Origin: Trichopria drosophilae
Lineage: Eukaryota; Arthropoda; Insecta; Hymenoptera; Diapriidae
Assembly: GCA_030407085.1 (NCBI GenBank)
Contig: CM059587.1
Location: 96,219,001 to 96,283,000 of the forward strand
Length of the DNA stretch: 64,000 nt
Direction: 5' to 3'
Shown here: one piece after another, positions 35,609 to 48,484 of the stretch
How the letters are laid out: every line of letters starts with the position of its first letter
Numbering within the stretch: the stretch's first letter is position 1
Notes under the pieces: generated by a model
What the model saw: the letters and a program-made list of their open reading frames with translations, nothing else
The model's database searches: none
What the model was told of the DNA's origin: nothing
Program-made: the position numbers and the translations under genes

Positions 35609-36355
35609 CCCTTTGCGGCATAGTGGTCTCAATTTGGACCACCTTTTTTCAAACAATTTTTACTGAATTTGAAGTAGTTTTTATTCGATTTAGCCGTTTT
35701 TTTTGCTATTACATGTTCATGGGATATTAAAATACCAAATTCATTTGTATAATCTGTACAATTATTGTCATTTTTTAAATAATTGACAAACAAAATCTGA
35801 AAATGGTCTCTTTTAGATAAAAAATGCATTATTGACGAACCTTTTAGAGATAAAATTACAAAACTGGGTACTCCGGGGTTTTCGGGGTCGCTGATCACGA
35901 ATCTGATCTCGGACTTGTGCATTTAAAATTCAGAGTACGTAGAGTACCCAGCTTTACCTCGATCAAGTAAATTTTCACATTTTCATAGACCATCTAGGAA
36001 CCGCATTTTCGAATTTTATAAAATCTGATTTCAGACTCGTAATCAGCGACCCCAAAAACCCCTCAGAACCCAGTTTCATCAAGTTTGGGTGATTTTTCGC
36101 GTTTTAGTCGTCCATCTTGGATCTCGTTTTGAATTTTCATAATTTGACTTCGGATTCGCAATCAGCGATCCCAAACCCCCGAGTACCCAGTTTTATAAAG
36201 ATCAAGAAAATTTTCACATTTATGTCGGTCATCTTGGATTCGACATTTGGAATTCTAAAAACCTGACTTCAAATTCGTAATCAGCGACCCCGAAAAATCC
36301 CAAGGAACAATTTTCAGATGTTTACCGTATGAAGAAACATGTATGCCGCAAAGGG
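35609..36355. mobile_element. piggyBac-like non-autonomous element (747 bp)
   Basis: It has perfect 14-bp inverted ends CCCTTTGCGGCATA, with TTAA at 35605-35608 and 36356-36359. CCC/GGG termini and TTAA duplication are the hallmarks of piggyBac elements. The interior holds four copies of the AATCAGCGACCCC-type core in both senses rather than a transposase, so it must be moved in trans. Confidence 0.85.
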
Positions 36356-36359
36356 TTAA

Positions 36360-37099
36360 AGGAAATTATCCTTCAAAACTTGTTCTTTTATGTTGCATTT
36401 CTTATATCCAATTGACTTTCATTTGAAATCATTAAATTTTCAATTAACCAGGGACAATTCTTAATAAATGACCATCCCAAATTTGATAATAGCTTCATTA
36501 ACTGTTCCACGACAAAATAACCGATCCACAAAATAATCGCGACAAGATAATTAAAAAGAATTATTATAAAAATATTCAATAATGAATACGATCCATTCTT
36601 AATAGCGTTACATTAAAAGCATTCATCGTGAAAATAGTATGTAAATATTGTGTAACTTAAAGAAAACACACATATATTATTATTATTATGAATTTATAAT
36701 GTTTACCCAAACTAACCTAATCTATCCTAACCTAACTTAACCTATGGGAAGAAATGATAGCTGGAAGAACAATTGCTCCAGAATGATGTAAAAATGATCG
36801 AGATTATGATCAGCAATTATTTAACGTCGTTAGTGCATTTAATGAACATACAAATAAAATATAATACTTATATAAATATAGCAACATATATTAATATGTA
36901 ATTGTACTTTCCAAATGTATTGATTATTATTAAAATACAAATTATTATTATTCATGTTATTGTGCTTTTTTGTTTTCATGTGATTATTTTGTCGCAATTA
37001 TTTTGTCCGTGTGTTTTTTGTTATTGGTGATACCGCAATAACGAATTTTATTGTTTTAGAATCACAGCTTCCGAAAATTCATTGAAGATCCATTGAAAT
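36360..37099. other. AT-rich spacer with a telomere-like CCTAA run
   Basis: CCTAACCTAACTTAACCT at 36726-36743 resembles degenerate insect telomere units. Nothing else is recognised. Confidence 0.45.
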
Positions 37100-38080
37100 T
37101 AATTCAAGCTCATAAAAAGTTGTTCGATGTAATGATTTTCAATGGGAATATCGTGGGATGAAGAAATGATTTCGTTGAATGAATTTAATAATTAATTATT
37201 ACAGGACAACAAATTTAATGATTTTGATGAATAACAAAAATTAGATGAAAATGCAACTGATATGAATGAAACCGAATAGGTTATTAATAGCAAGGTTGGG
37301 AGGTATATGATTTTGAATGGAAATAAAATATTTAAATGAAACAATCGTTCAAAATATACCAAAAAGTTGGTTCTTTATAGTAATTTTTGACGAGGAATTC
37401 AAATTATAATAATTATAATAAAAATTGTACAATAATTTGTTGACCCACAACAATTTTTTCCTCGAAAAGAAATGGAATTTTTTAAAATCCATGCGTAAAT
37501 TCTCATTAATTGTTTTTGATTCTTTTTGGAAGATACTAAACAATGGTTAGAATTGCTTTTATGATGCCCGAATTAAAAAAAACGAGTCAGAACTTGTTAA
37601 TTTACATTTTTTAGCTTTGGTACCCCCTTAAAATAGTATAATCTACGCTAAAAGATTTTAATGAATAAATAAAAATTATTCCAACTTTTTCACGTATTCT
37701 GCCTGATTTACACCTTCAAAACACCACGGCACTAGAAAATTACTACAATTTAAGTGTTATCAATAATATTTCCTTCCTATATGACAAGATAATGTCATAA
37801 TGTAATAATAAGTAATTAGAAAAATTAATATATAAAATGCACAAGCTTTTATTAATACAAAATGATTAAAAAATGTGGAAGTCACTAAAATAGAATGAAT
37901 TTCAATAATATAATAAGCACGTACTGAAATTAATGATTTTAAAACAATAGAAAATCATTGGTTACAGCTCTGTTGAATAGATGTCTATTGATATTTAGTG
38001 ATTAAGAAAACAAATTTAAATTTACTGAGATTTATTCAAAATCACGCGATGAATTTCAATGAATTTTCAGTGTGTTTCCA
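37100..38080. repeat. Spacer-type repeat shared with 1770-2790 and 25980-27080
   Basis: The left part matches 1778-2155 (AAAAAGTTGTTCGATGTAAT, GGTTCTTTATAGTAATTTTT). The right part matches 26500-27080. A central stretch present in the other copies is missing near 37500. Confidence 0.6.
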
Positions 38081-38119
38081 GAGTTTTTAAAAGATAGTCC
38101 TGGTCATAGTTAGCTGTGC

Positions 38120-38290
38120 GTATATGCGAGATATTCTAGTTAGCATTCTGATAGTATCTCAAGGTAGTAGGAATATTTGTGCCTGCAAGAATCGCGAAGT
38201 TTCTGTCACTAACCCTCGAAAACCTCTAGAAAATACTGGAAAAGGAAAGAGATGCGTGAAATCAGTAGAATGTTCCAGCGAATTAGGAAA
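38120..38290 (+). promoter_or_regulatory. Upstream heat-shock module A of gene 3
   Basis: GAA-2-TTC pairs occur at 38196-38203 and 38268-38275, in almost the same sequence as upstream of gene 2. Directly after it (~38350-38410) the DNA jumps to sequence matching ~28840, so about 1.4-1.5 kb containing both B modules of gene 2 is absent. Confidence 0.5.
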
Positions 38291-38430
38291 TATAGAAGCT
38301 CAGATTCAAATTCGAAATAGCCCATGTAACATTAGATTTTAAAAATATCATAAAATATGTTTATTTTTTCAAAATTCCGCTTTCAAAAAATTTTTTTGTG
38401 TAAAAAGAGATGCAGATAATTAAAATTGGC

Positions 38431-38515
38431 GATTCTAGAATCTAAGTCGAGAACATTCAAGGACGGAAGAATCGAGCGTCGAAGATAAATATCTATTTAA
38501 AACATATATATAAAG
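38431..38515 (+). promoter_or_regulatory. Module C of gene 3 with TATA-like box
   Basis: TTCTAGAA at 38433-38440 is followed by GAA 38451, TTC 38456, GGA 38461 and GAA 38466. TATATATAAAG lies at 38505-38515, ~37 bp from the last unit, about 8 bp further than in gene 2. Confidence 0.5.
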
Positions 38516-38786
38516 AAAGTACATTCATCTACTTTTATTTTTTAAAAAATGTTGTAATCTGTGCATAATTTTATAAGAACTTTGGAAACCAATAGCGATA
38601 GACGAAATTGAGAGAAACTTATTACAGTATTATATATATTTTATAGAATATTTTCGGTTCGAACATCGAAACAACTGTGATTTTGAGTTTAATTATTTTG
38701 ATTGCATAATATTTCAAATATTCTTGTGTGTCTGGTAAATAAATTTAAAATATCTGCTAGTTCCAATTTCAAATCTACTACTTTAA

Positions 38787-38892
38787 CGTCACGCCTCTAC
38801 AGGGAATATACCAGAACTTTCATGAAATCGATGAGACGCACGCACCGTTATACCTATACAATATATAGCACGTAGAGTGTTCTCGTAAATTC
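38787..38892 (+). promoter_or_regulatory. Upstream heat-shock modules D and E of gene 3
   Basis: A perfect GAA-TTC-GAA is at 38814-38826 and TTC-GTA-TTC at 38880-38892, in sequence apparently identical to the gene 2 region at 29218-29323. Confidence 0.6.
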
Positions 38893-39382
38893 TACTGTAG
38901 ATTCCAGGATTTTCGACAACGGCAATCTATAAATGCATATGTATTGTAGATTCGAAATGTACTATTGTGCAAATATTTAGCTGTACATAGCGTTGTCCAA
39001 GTAAATAAACAAAAACTATACATTTTCTGCAGTTATACTGTCGTAAATTTATAATAATTAAAAAGTTTTTTCATATTTTACATTGTCTTCAAATAACACT
39101 AAACAAATTTATTCGCAAATAGACACATATCGCGTGTTTAAAAACGATAAGTGGTAATTTTTTATTTGAAATGCAATTATGCTATTAATTGTTGCTTTTC
39201 CTTTCAATTCATTGTTGTGTCCGCAAATTTTTATTATTTCCGTTTTCGATAATTGAGAAAAGGAATTGATTATCATACAAATGTCCAGATCATTATTCAG
39301 AATGAGAGTATATAAGAATTAAACAATTTAGTTCATTAAATCTCATGCATTTGATTATATGTACGAATGAGGATTCTCTTGA

Positions 39383-39648
39383 GATGGTTCGAGCAGCGAA
39401 AGTTCGAGTAACTTCTCGACAGTTCCCGAGTAGCCCGGACGGTGGCAGCAGAGTATATAAGCGGTGCCGCGCGGCAACCTCCTCAGTATACGAAACGAAA
39501 GCAAACGATTCAAATCGAGTGCAACCAAAGCGATAAGCTTTACAAGCTATTATACCTAACAACACAAGTGTTATCAAGTCTAGTGTTATTTATAACATAC
39601 TAATTGAGTTATCAAGTGTTAAACAAAGAACAACATACAATTCTCAAA
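39383..39648 (+). promoter_or_regulatory. Hsp70 gene 3 heat-shock promoter and leader
   Basis: Units are GAT 39383, TTC 39388, GAA 39398, TTC 39403, TTC 39413 and TTC 39423. TATATAA is at 39454-39460 and TCAGT has its A at 39485. The first unit is weakened (GAT for GAA), as in the pseudogene promoter. The leader is 164 nt without ATG. Confidence 0.9.
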
Positions 39649-41568
39649 ATGCCAGCAATTGGAATCGATCTGGGCACGACTTATTCGTGCGTTGGAGTTT
39701 GGCAACAAGGAAAGGTGGAAATCATCGCCAACGATCAAGGCAATCGAACAACACCAAGTTATGTCGCCTTCACCGATACGGAGCGTCTCATCGGAGATGC
39801 TGCGAAAAATCAGGTAGCTATGAATCCCGCCAACACAGTTTTCGACGCGAAGAGGCTGATCGGCCGTCGATTCGAAGACTCCAAAGTGCAATCCGACATG
39901 GCACACTGGCCCTTCAAAGTCGTTGCTGAGGCGGGAAAACCGAAAATTCAAGTCGAATTTCGAGGTGAAATGAAACGATTCAATCCAGAAGAGATCAGTT
40001 CGATGGTTCTTGTCAAAATGAAAGAAACTGCGGAGGCATTCCTTGGGCAAAAAGTTCGTGAGGCAGTCATCACAGTTCCAGCTTATTTTAACGATTCACA
40101 AAGGCAGGCAACGAAAGATGCCGGAGCTATTGCTGGACTAAATGTCCTCAGAATCATCAACGAACCGACAGCCGCTGCCCTCGCCTATGGTCTTGACAAG
40201 AGTTTGAAAGGAGAGAAAAATGTTCTTATATTCGATCTGGGTGGAGGAACATTCGATGTCTCAATATTAACCATCGACGAAGGATCTCTTTTCGAAGTGA
40301 AGGCGACAGCAGGCGATACTCACCTTGGAGGAGAAGATTTTGATTCGAGACTCGTGGACCATTTGTGCAAAGAATTCGAACGCAAGTTCAGAAAAAATCC
40401 AAAATCAAATCCACGGTCTCTGCGACGTCTGAGAACAGCAGCAGAAAGGGCGAAGCGCACACTGTCTTCCAGCACAGAAGCAACGATTGAAATCGATGCG
40501 CTCTATGAGGGAATTGATTTCTACACCAAGATCACCAGGGCTCGTTTCGAAGAGTTGTGTGCTGATCTTTTCAGATCAACATTGGAGCCTGTAGAGAAAG
40601 CCCTCGCAGATGCCAAGATGGATAAGAAATCAATCGACGAAATTGTCTTGGTTGGAGGATCGACTCGAATACCCAAAATTCAATCCATGCTGCAAAACTT
40701 CTTCTGTGGTAAACAACTGAATTTATCCATCAATCCTGACGAAGCTGTAGCATATGGAGCTGCTGTACAAGCAGCAATCTTGACAGGAGAGGGTGGTAAA
40801 AATTCTACGTTGCAAGATGTGTTACTCGTCGACGTAGCTCCTCTTTCACTGGGTATCGAGACAGCTGGAGGAATCATGACGAACATCATTGAGAGAAATG
40901 CTAGAATTCCGTGCAAACAATCACAAACCTTCTCAACTTACGCCGACAACCAACCCGGTGTTAGTATTCAGGTTTTTGAAGGTGAGAGAACCATGACCAA
41001 AGACAATCATCTTCTCGGTAAATTCGAATTGAGCGGTATTGCACCAGCACCTCGTGGAGTACCAAAGATCGATGTCACTTTCGACATGGATGCTAACGGT
41101 ATTCTCCATGTAACAGCCAAGGACACAGCCTCTGGTCGCAGTAACGACGTTCGAATCACGAATGACAAAGGCCGCTTGTCAAAAGAAGAAATTGATAGGA
41201 TGCTGTCAGAAGCTGAGCGTTATCGTGATCAAGATCGAGAACAGAGAGAGAAAGTAGATGCTCGCAATCAAATTGAGAGCTATGTTTTCTCTGTCAAACA
41301 AGCGGTGCAAGAGAGTGGATCAAAATTAAATGATTTCGACAAAAATTCCATCCTCAGGCTATGTGAAGAAACTGTGCAATGGCTGGACAACAATACTTTA
41401 GCCGAGAAAGATGAATACAAACACAAGTTGGAAGAATTGCAAAGAACGTGTGCGCCCATCATGACAAAAATTCATCAGGGTGGAGCATCTGGACCACAAG
41501 ACTGTGGCAGTCAGTTCAGGCAAGGAAACAATGACTATTCCGGTCCTACTGTGGAAGAAGTTGATTAA
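39649..41568 (+). CDS. Hsp70: Heat shock protein 70, gene 3 (639 aa), most diverged copy
   Basis: This is a complete inducible cytosolic Hsp70 with intact signatures, linker and EEVD tail. Relative to gene 1 it has D76E, I84M, H330D, D383G, V409I, T429S, S563F, V597L, Q600T, A614S and T627N. Most lie outside the ATP-binding motifs. S563F in the lid and the cluster at 597-627 affect the C-terminal third. H330D, V409I and T429S are shared with gene 4, so part of the gene has gene-4-like ancestry although its upstream flank is nearly identical to gene 2. No sign of loss of function is seen. Confidence 0.98.
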   Translation: MPAIGIDLGTTYSCVGVWQQGKVEIIANDQGNRTTPSYVAFTDTERLIGDAAKNQVAMNPANTVFDAKRLIGRRFEDSKVQSDMAHWPFKVVAEAGKPKIQVEFRGEMKRFNPEEISSMVLVKMKETAEAFLGQKVREAVITVPAYFNDSQRQATKDAGAIAGLNVLRIINEPTAAALAYGLDKSLKGEKNVLIFDLGGGTFDVSILTIDEGSLFEVKATAGDTHLGGEDFDSRLVDHLCKEFERKFRKNPKSNPRSLRRLRTAAERAKRTLSSSTEATIEIDALYEGIDFYTKITRARFEELCADLFRSTLEPVEKALADAKMDKKSIDEIVLVGGSTRIPKIQSMLQNFFCGKQLNLSINPDEAVAYGAAVQAAILTGEGGKNSTLQDVLLVDVAPLSLGIETAGGIMTNIIERNARIPCKQSQTFSTYADNQPGVSIQVFEGERTMTKDNHLLGKFELSGIAPAPRGVPKIDVTFDMDANGILHVTAKDTASGRSNDVRITNDKGRLSKEEIDRMLSEAERYRDQDREQREKVDARNQIESYVFSVKQAVQESGSKLNDFDKNSILRLCEETVQWLDNNTLAEKDEYKHKLEELQRTCAPIMTKIHQGGASGPQDCGSQFRQGNNDYSGPTVEEVD

Positions 41569-41775
41569 AATCCTGATTTTATTGTGATAAATAGTGACAT
41601 TATTAAATTACATTCCAAAGACTGAGATATATAATTTATTGTTGTATGAATGATGTAAGAATGAAATTGACAGTCATACATGTGTGTCCTTCTGCATTAT
41701 TCTCGTTTTTCACCAGTCTGCGAACTGGTGATTATTGTAAATATTGTAAATATTACTTTTAAGTAGAATAATAAA
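41569..41775 (+). terminator. Hsp70 gene 3 3' UTR and poly(A) signal
   Basis: The hairpin CACCAGT-CTGCGA-ACTGGTG at 41711-41730 has a 7-bp stem. Two TGTAAATA sites (41736-41743 and 41745-41752) and AATAAA (41770-41775) follow. It resembles the 3' UTR of gene 4, not those of genes 1 and 2. Confidence 0.85.
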
Positions 41776-41829
41776 TTATTTTTTCTACAAAATTAAGAAT
41801 GTTTTCTATTTCACTAACCTTCCCATAGA

Positions 41830-44800
41830 ATTTTGAATTGAATAATCTACGCCATTTATTTTAAGTTAGAGAATTACGAACTGCAATATAATACGCGTCG
41901 GGCTTTTCATTCTTAATATTTAATATTATTGTATTAATATATATTAGACAGAAGTTTTTCAATTTATTTCGAACATGAGTTTTGATACATTTCCACTTCT
42001 TTTATATTAATCATATTGTACGGTAGATTAAATTTATTATTTCTTTATTAGTTTTTATGCATTATATCTATATTTAAACAAGTTCCTTTCTATTTATTTC
42101 AGACGATAGATTCAGTTAAATAATATTATTTTTTACTAATTTGCGAACCGTATGATGAGGAATGTCAAATTTTCCAGAAATTTTATATACACATCAGCAA
42201 TGCAAATGATAATTGAACAACAAAACAAACTTTTTTATTTTTGAAAAATCGATGAGCCCTGCAGTCCATTGATAAACAAGATATTATTACAAACTGTCCG
42301 ACAGCACATAACTCTTAAAAAGGTCTTCCAGAGTTATGTCCAAAGACACACCAAAATTACCCCTTAAATAAGTCTGAGCTGGGATAGAGTGAAAAAAATG
42401 TTCTCAAAGAAGTCTTACTTATGAATTCTTAAAATATTAATCTCGAACAGTTCTTATGTATTGTAACATAAGAAATATTGCAATTATTATCGGTAAGGAA
42501 AATGGAATCAATAATTATAACGAATTTAAACGAATTTAATTTTCAATAAAATTATTTATTAGTGCTGGTGACAGTTCTTAAATAAGAGCTCTAGTCTCTG
42601 CTCTTTAATTTCATTATATGCCCTCTTAAAGGTTACTTTAAGAACTATTTTTCAGAGTACAATGCAATGCAATTTATTGACTTTGAACGGGAATTATAAT
42701 TGAAATATACATGGATCTGTCTCCCTTGTTTTATCGGAACTACTGTTTATCATAGGCATTGAATTGTCTTGAATAAATAACGTTTTTTTTAACGTTTATT
42801 TATTTTTTTAACGTTTATTTATTTAGACATGCGTTTTTGTCGCACATAAAGGTTTGTTTTCGGCAATTCATACCAATACTTTAAGACAAACATTGTTTTA
42901 TTTAAAAAATGTGGACAATCGTGATATAAGTAACTTTTTAGGCCTATTATTCTATCATTATTATCTAGTTATTATCTAATATGATATATTATTTAGTTAT
43001 GTTTATTGATTAGTTATGCAGAATTAACAACTACATCTATTTAAAAATGACAAACCAATGACTCTCAGTTGTAGAATTTTTTAAACTTGTGAATATTCAT
43101 TCACTTGGAAACTTGTAACGGATTACGATCTCAAATATCTAAGTGTTGTAATCGTTTAATAAAAGTTTAAATATGGGTTAAACCTGTGAGATAAACACGA
43201 TGTACTTAACCTTTATAAAGCAGGTTGATAAAGCGTGTCGTTTTTATATATCTTTTTAACCATTTTTAAACTTCTTTTAAAAGAATATTTCAGTAGACAC
43301 ATAATCATTTAATAATCATTTATTTATGGCGAACTTAATAAAAAATATTTTATTTAAACAAAATCCAGATTTTAATCAATTATTTATGGGAAATCTTGAC
43401 GTACCATTTTATTTTTATCGAATTGTTAACTTTATTTAGGGTTTTATGTACGCTTTATGTAGAAAGGAATTTCGAAGAGAACCTGTTAACCAATATACAA
43501 CCAAATTTACTACTCATTATTAGAAACACGACATAAAAATTGTCTACACATATAAAACGTGATATTTTAATAATTTTCCTAGCCGACAAAGTGAATTTGT
43601 TAGTACGTAGTCGATTTTAAGAAAAAAATATAAAATACATTTTTGAATTTTAGAAAAAAAACGATATAATTAACAATTCAGTTAGAAAACCAGTTAACAA
43701 TAGATTAAATACGCTAAAAAAAAGAAATTAAACTAATTTGTCCGTTGAATAAAACGTGGCATTATTTATCAAGAATCCCAGAACATTGATCAAGACTACT
43801 ATGAAGTGTAATTACTAACCTAAGTTACTAAGCTAAAGCAGATAGGTACTAACTAACATTACATTCGTGACTAGATTGTGGAATACTCACGTTATAGGGA
43901 AAAAACATCCCCGAAAGTAACCAATGAAACCTATATGGAATGAAAGAGGACGAAAAACTAACTCATCCCTACAGAAAAGTTTCGTAGATAACAATGATCG
44001 TTATTTTGAGTTTGTTAATTCAGTCGCAATTAAATAATTGTTTTAATACTAGCTGATTCTTCTTTGAATGATTTTTCAAGTGAACCGCCATGATGTGCAT
44101 GCAAAGTGGACAATAAACTCATTTGTTTTAAGTAGAAATGGTCTTGCTTGATCAGACGCAATATTCAGAGGTGATTTTTTTAAACATCCCTTCATCTGAA
44201 ACTCTTAAATTTTTTTTCAAAATTTTCAGTTTTTCGTCCTCTTTTATTCCATATAGGTTTCATAGCATTTACTATTTTCATTGTTGCAGAAATACTTTGG
44301 CACTAGAGCTTTCCTTAAATAAGTGGCACCAGTAAAATCAACATCGTAATTTTGTATAATATTATTTGCAATTTGAGATGTTACCATACATTCCCAATAA
44401 AAACATCATGTGATGTACGTTTATTACAGATCAGTTTAATTTAAAAAGTATTTACGTCTATGATAGACATTGGTTACACGTTTATTAAAATGTGATTTAG
44501 TATCATTAATTAATGTACGTTTATCATTTACGTTTATAATACGTGTATATTATAGGAAACATATTTTAAACATAAAAAATCGTTTATAAAGTACTATAAA
44601 TAGTTTAAATTTAATGTGCATTTAATACTGGTGTAATACTGCTTATAACTAGACGTGTAAATTTGCTCAAAAATACTCCTGTTATAAAAGATGGCCATAA
44701 TCATTAAATTTAGTAGTAATTTATGAAATACGTTAGTAAAATGTGTAAGTTACAAATATTTTAAAAGTTCATTATCCATTAAATGAAACAGCAATGTAAA

Positions 44801-45177
44801 CCGTTTACGTTTTAGGGTAACACGAGTATTAAATCGTATGATATCCGTTTAAAATATGCTTATATAACACGGCCGGTATTTTAAACACACAGAAGTAGTT
44901 TTTTAAAAGTCATAAAATCTGTTTATAAAGAGAATTTAAATACTGATTAAATATCCATTTACTAAATGCATTTTCAATCCGTGAAACGTAGACCATATTT
45001 AAGTTAGTAATATTGGAACGTTTGTTTACATTCTTAAAATAAAAATCTTTAAACATTCGTTGAAATCCATTCATATTTAAAACCTTTTACAAAGCAATAA
45101 CAACTAAATTTAATAAGGTTAAACATATTCTTCCTCTCCAAATGCACACATTTTGATTGTTTACAAGTTCGGCACTA
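41830..45177. other. Spacer 3-4, AT-rich
   Basis: The first part and ~43800-43870 match the start of the spacer after gene 4 (for example GTGTAATTACTAACC at ~43808 and ~52671). Bases ~44400-45010 have many ACGTTTAT/CGTTTATAA motifs in loose repetition. No gene or promoter is supported. Confidence 0.5.
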
Positions 45178-45412
45178 CAGTAGGACCTCTCTTATTCTAA
45201 TTGCCTTTCTTATTCTAATTGTCCAGCCTCTCTTATTCTAATCGTTCCCCCACAAGTCTTCTCCCACTATCACATGAAAAGTCAACGAAAAATATTGTCC
45301 ACGAATCACAAGCTCGCAAGCAAAGTAAGTGGGGGTAAGGGGAAAATTAGAATAAGAGAGGTCGGCGCCATCCTGAAAAACTTTACTAATTAGAATAAGA
45401 GAGGTCCTACTG
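45178..45412. mobile_element. pogo-like miniature element (235 bp, TA target)
   Basis: It has perfect inverted ends of ~25 bp starting CAGTAGGACCTCTCTTATTC, with TA at 45176-45177 and 45413-45414. TTATTCTAAT is repeated three times inside the left end, like transposase-binding subterminal repeats. It shares the CAGTA(A/G)(A/G)ACC(C/T)CTCTTA logic with the element at 9759. Confidence 0.8.
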
Positions 45413-45414
45413 TA

Positions 45415-46499
45415 TTTTAATGTGCAAAATTAATTTTTCTGCAACACTTTCGCATAGATATTTCTAATTGTAAATGACAATTTATATTTAGACCAATTGG
45501 GTTATTCTTACTTTTGGCCACGTAATTATACGAATATTTATAGAAACAAAACATCCTGATAGTATTTTTATTCCTAGAAATATCCCTAGAAATAATCTAG
45601 ACAGACACTATCACGCGCGTTTAATTTGCTGTTGGACGTTTATGTGCGAAAAGTTGTAATGAAATTTTTAAAATAATTTTTTTGTGTCATGTGCAATATA
45701 AACAATAACTGTATGAAAAAATGATTAACGCCAACTACGTTTTACTTTTTGTACTATTTAAAAACACAAAAAAATTTCTTGTTAGTGTACTAAAATAATT
45801 TTTCATAGTATTAGAAGTGAAAAGTTAAAAGTTCTAGAAAATTATTCGTAAATATTATAATAATTAATAAATTCGTAAATTTCAGAAAAGCTTCTTTAAA
45901 ATAGGACGAAAAATCATTCAAAAAATGGAGAAACCCACGACAGGGAACAAATATTTCAAAGTGTAAATGTTTTTAATATTGAAAGAACGCAGAATTCTAA
46001 ACATTTAGAAAAAAAGCCGTTCTTAAAACAAATGTTATTGAAGTTACACATATATAAGAAATATTGATAATAATGACATTAGTAATAGTAGTGAAAACAG
46101 GCGAAACTAATCACATAAAATTTAGAGAGTGATTTTTTTAATTTTAATTTTTCTGTTCTTCTTCAGCACTTTATCGAACTCGATGATTTTAATAACAGTT
46201 TTATTTAATTTTTGGACTTGAAAATAATCCAAATCAATTAGACAGATTTTTGGACAATTGGTCATCTTTGACATTCCACCCTTTCTTTTTGGCCCAAATA
46301 CCATAGAAAAATATAAACTAAAAAGTAATATGCATTGGAATAATATATACAATAAGCAAAAAACTATTTATTCTGCATATAAAAAATGGATAGTAGTCGG
46401 CCATCTATCCGACAGTAGTCTGCCAACATTTAAATTTATTAAAATAGGAAGAAAGGGATTTAATTTTTTTAATAACAAAATTATTTCTTATCATTGATA
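45415..46499. other. AT-rich spacer, nothing recognised
   Basis: No gene is seen. The overlapping frames near 46122-46497 on both strands have low-complexity composition. Confidence 0.5.
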
Positions 46500-46950
46500 A
46501 ATTCAGGTATTTCTCTATGATCATTTTTTTTTATCAATCTCGATCCTTCTCTATCTTTTCGATCAATCTCGATTATTTTCGATCTTCTTTAAGCTCTTTT
46601 AATAATTCTCGAACTTTATTTTATGTTTCTCGATATTTCTTAATCTTTCTCGATCTTTCTTGATCATTTTCGATCTTTTTCGATCCTTCTCGAACCTTTT
46701 TTATGTTTCTCGATCTTTCTTGATCTTTTTCGATCTCTATCGATCGCCACCGACCTTTCTCGATGTATTTCGATCTTTGCTGATTTTTTTCGAGCTTTAT
46801 CGATTTTGTTCGACCTTGGTCGATTTTGTTCGCTCTTTCTGATCTTTTTCGATGTTTTTTGACCTTTTTCGATCTTTCTCGATCATTCTCATTTTTTCTA
46901 GATCTTTCTCGATCCTTCCCCAATCTTTTTTTATCTGTCTTGATCTCCAT
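46500..46950. repeat. TTTCTCGATC satellite, pyrimidine-rich strand
   Basis: About 40 imperfect copies of a ~10-bp unit, consensus TTTCTCGATC, run through this stretch. The minus-strand frame at 46621-47004, rich in Lys, Arg, Glu and Ser, is a translation of this repeat and not a gene. Confidence 0.85.
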
Positions 46951-47159
46951 CGATTTCATGAGATGAAGAGATATTAGATATCGAGAGAAAAGAGTGAAAG
47001 ACATTGGAAAAGATTGTGAAAGATGAAAAAAGATCTGGAAGTGAAAAAAAGTGATAGTTATATGACTTATACGATACGGTAACTGCTTCTCATTTTGAGC
47101 CCCTCATCTTTCTCTCTCTTTTGCTCTGCTTTACTTTCATTTGCTCTCATTTTCTCTCT

Positions 47160-47345
47160 CACCCGAAAAGATCGATAAAGATCGGAAAAGATCGGAAAAG
47201 ATCCAGAAAGATCAAAAATAAACCGAGAAATATCCAAAAGATCGAGAAAGATCGGGAAAGATCGAGATAGATCGAGAAAGATCGAGAAAGATTGAGAAAG
47301 ATCGAGAATGATCTAGAAAGATCGGGAATGATCGAAAAAGATCAA
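47160..47345. repeat. GATCGAGAAA satellite, inverted relative to 46500-46950
   Basis: About 17 units of GATCGAGAAA, the complement of the preceding array, start ~210 bp downstream. The two arrays together can fold back on each other. Confidence 0.85.
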
Positions 47346-48480
47346 TGTTGCAATTGTACACGATTGCATGTAAAAACGTTAAGTGACCGATTACTGTAGA
47401 TTACGTGATTTTCACGTATAATAGTCGGCCACCTTTTACAGAATACAAAAAAAAAATTTTTTTGCGGGTTGAAACTTAGATTTGTTTATGAAGGTTTACA
47501 ACAACAAAAAATTTATATTATTTGCTTCTCTTATAATGTATTAATTCGTAATAATGTATTCTAATGGCAGTATGTAAGAACTTGCCGTATTTTCGCACTG
47601 ATTTGGAAACACTTTTTTTGTTATTGCAATACTTCTGCGCTAATAAGGAAAAAAAATATTTCCCATCGTAATTGTAACTATGTTATGTGTACTTACCAGA
47701 TGCTATGAAAAAACAAACATTTTACCTATAAATTTTAATATTATTTGCGAAGTGGCCGACTACTCTCCAGTTTACCCTATTTGAGAATTTATCTGTAATT
47801 TTAAGAATTCTGTTATTTGTGTGCTAAAAAATGTATACAAATTTTATTATTATTAAATTTTAATACAAAATCCCGCAAATCCCGTGCATAAAATTGAATT
47901 TTTCCACTCTGTCTCACGAAAAGCGATATCTAGATCAAGAAATATAATTGATTTTCAAATGTCCATCCTAGTCATTTTTGAAATCTTGTGTCTTGCTATT
48001 TTGAATATAAAAGTAATAAATTATTGTTGTGAATTTAATAAATGTACCAAATCATTCTTTCACTCCATTTTATTTTCGGAGTATAAGAGATAATTGTAAC
48101 CGTGTTCAAACGTTTTTGTCGTAGTTAGTTATACGTAATACAAAACATTCTAATTATGAAAGTATAGAGAAAGATAATAGAAAACATTTCTTTTTAATAA
48201 AGATAAAAATCCAAGACGATATTGAAATTCGCTTTGAATTAAATTTGAAATAGCTTATATTATGTTAGATCACTTTAAAAATAACGGACATTACATGTTT
48301 TTTAAATTTATTTAAAAAACAATATATTAAACAAAATAATAATCGCAATCTCTTGGGTATAAAACTATTGTACATTTTATGTCGAGATATTATTAAATAC
48401 CTTCATTACGTTTGTTATTGTATGAATTAAATAAACACGTGGAAATTATTTTTATGAATTAATAAACTAGAATTTTTTCG
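47346..48480. other. Spacer 3-4, last part before gene 4 modules
   Basis: CTCCATTTTATTTTCGGAGT (~48062-48082) and the following GTCGTAGTTAG mark a block that recurs at ~57188 and ~60495. A faint module-A relic may lie at 48100-48300. No gene is seen. Confidence 0.45.
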
Positions 48481-48484
48481 CTAT

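Noticed and set aside
46621..47004. Charged 127-codon minus-strand frame (Lys/Arg/Glu/Ser-rich)
   Set aside because: It is a translation of the 10-bp GATC satellite, with drifting period and no homologous protein features.
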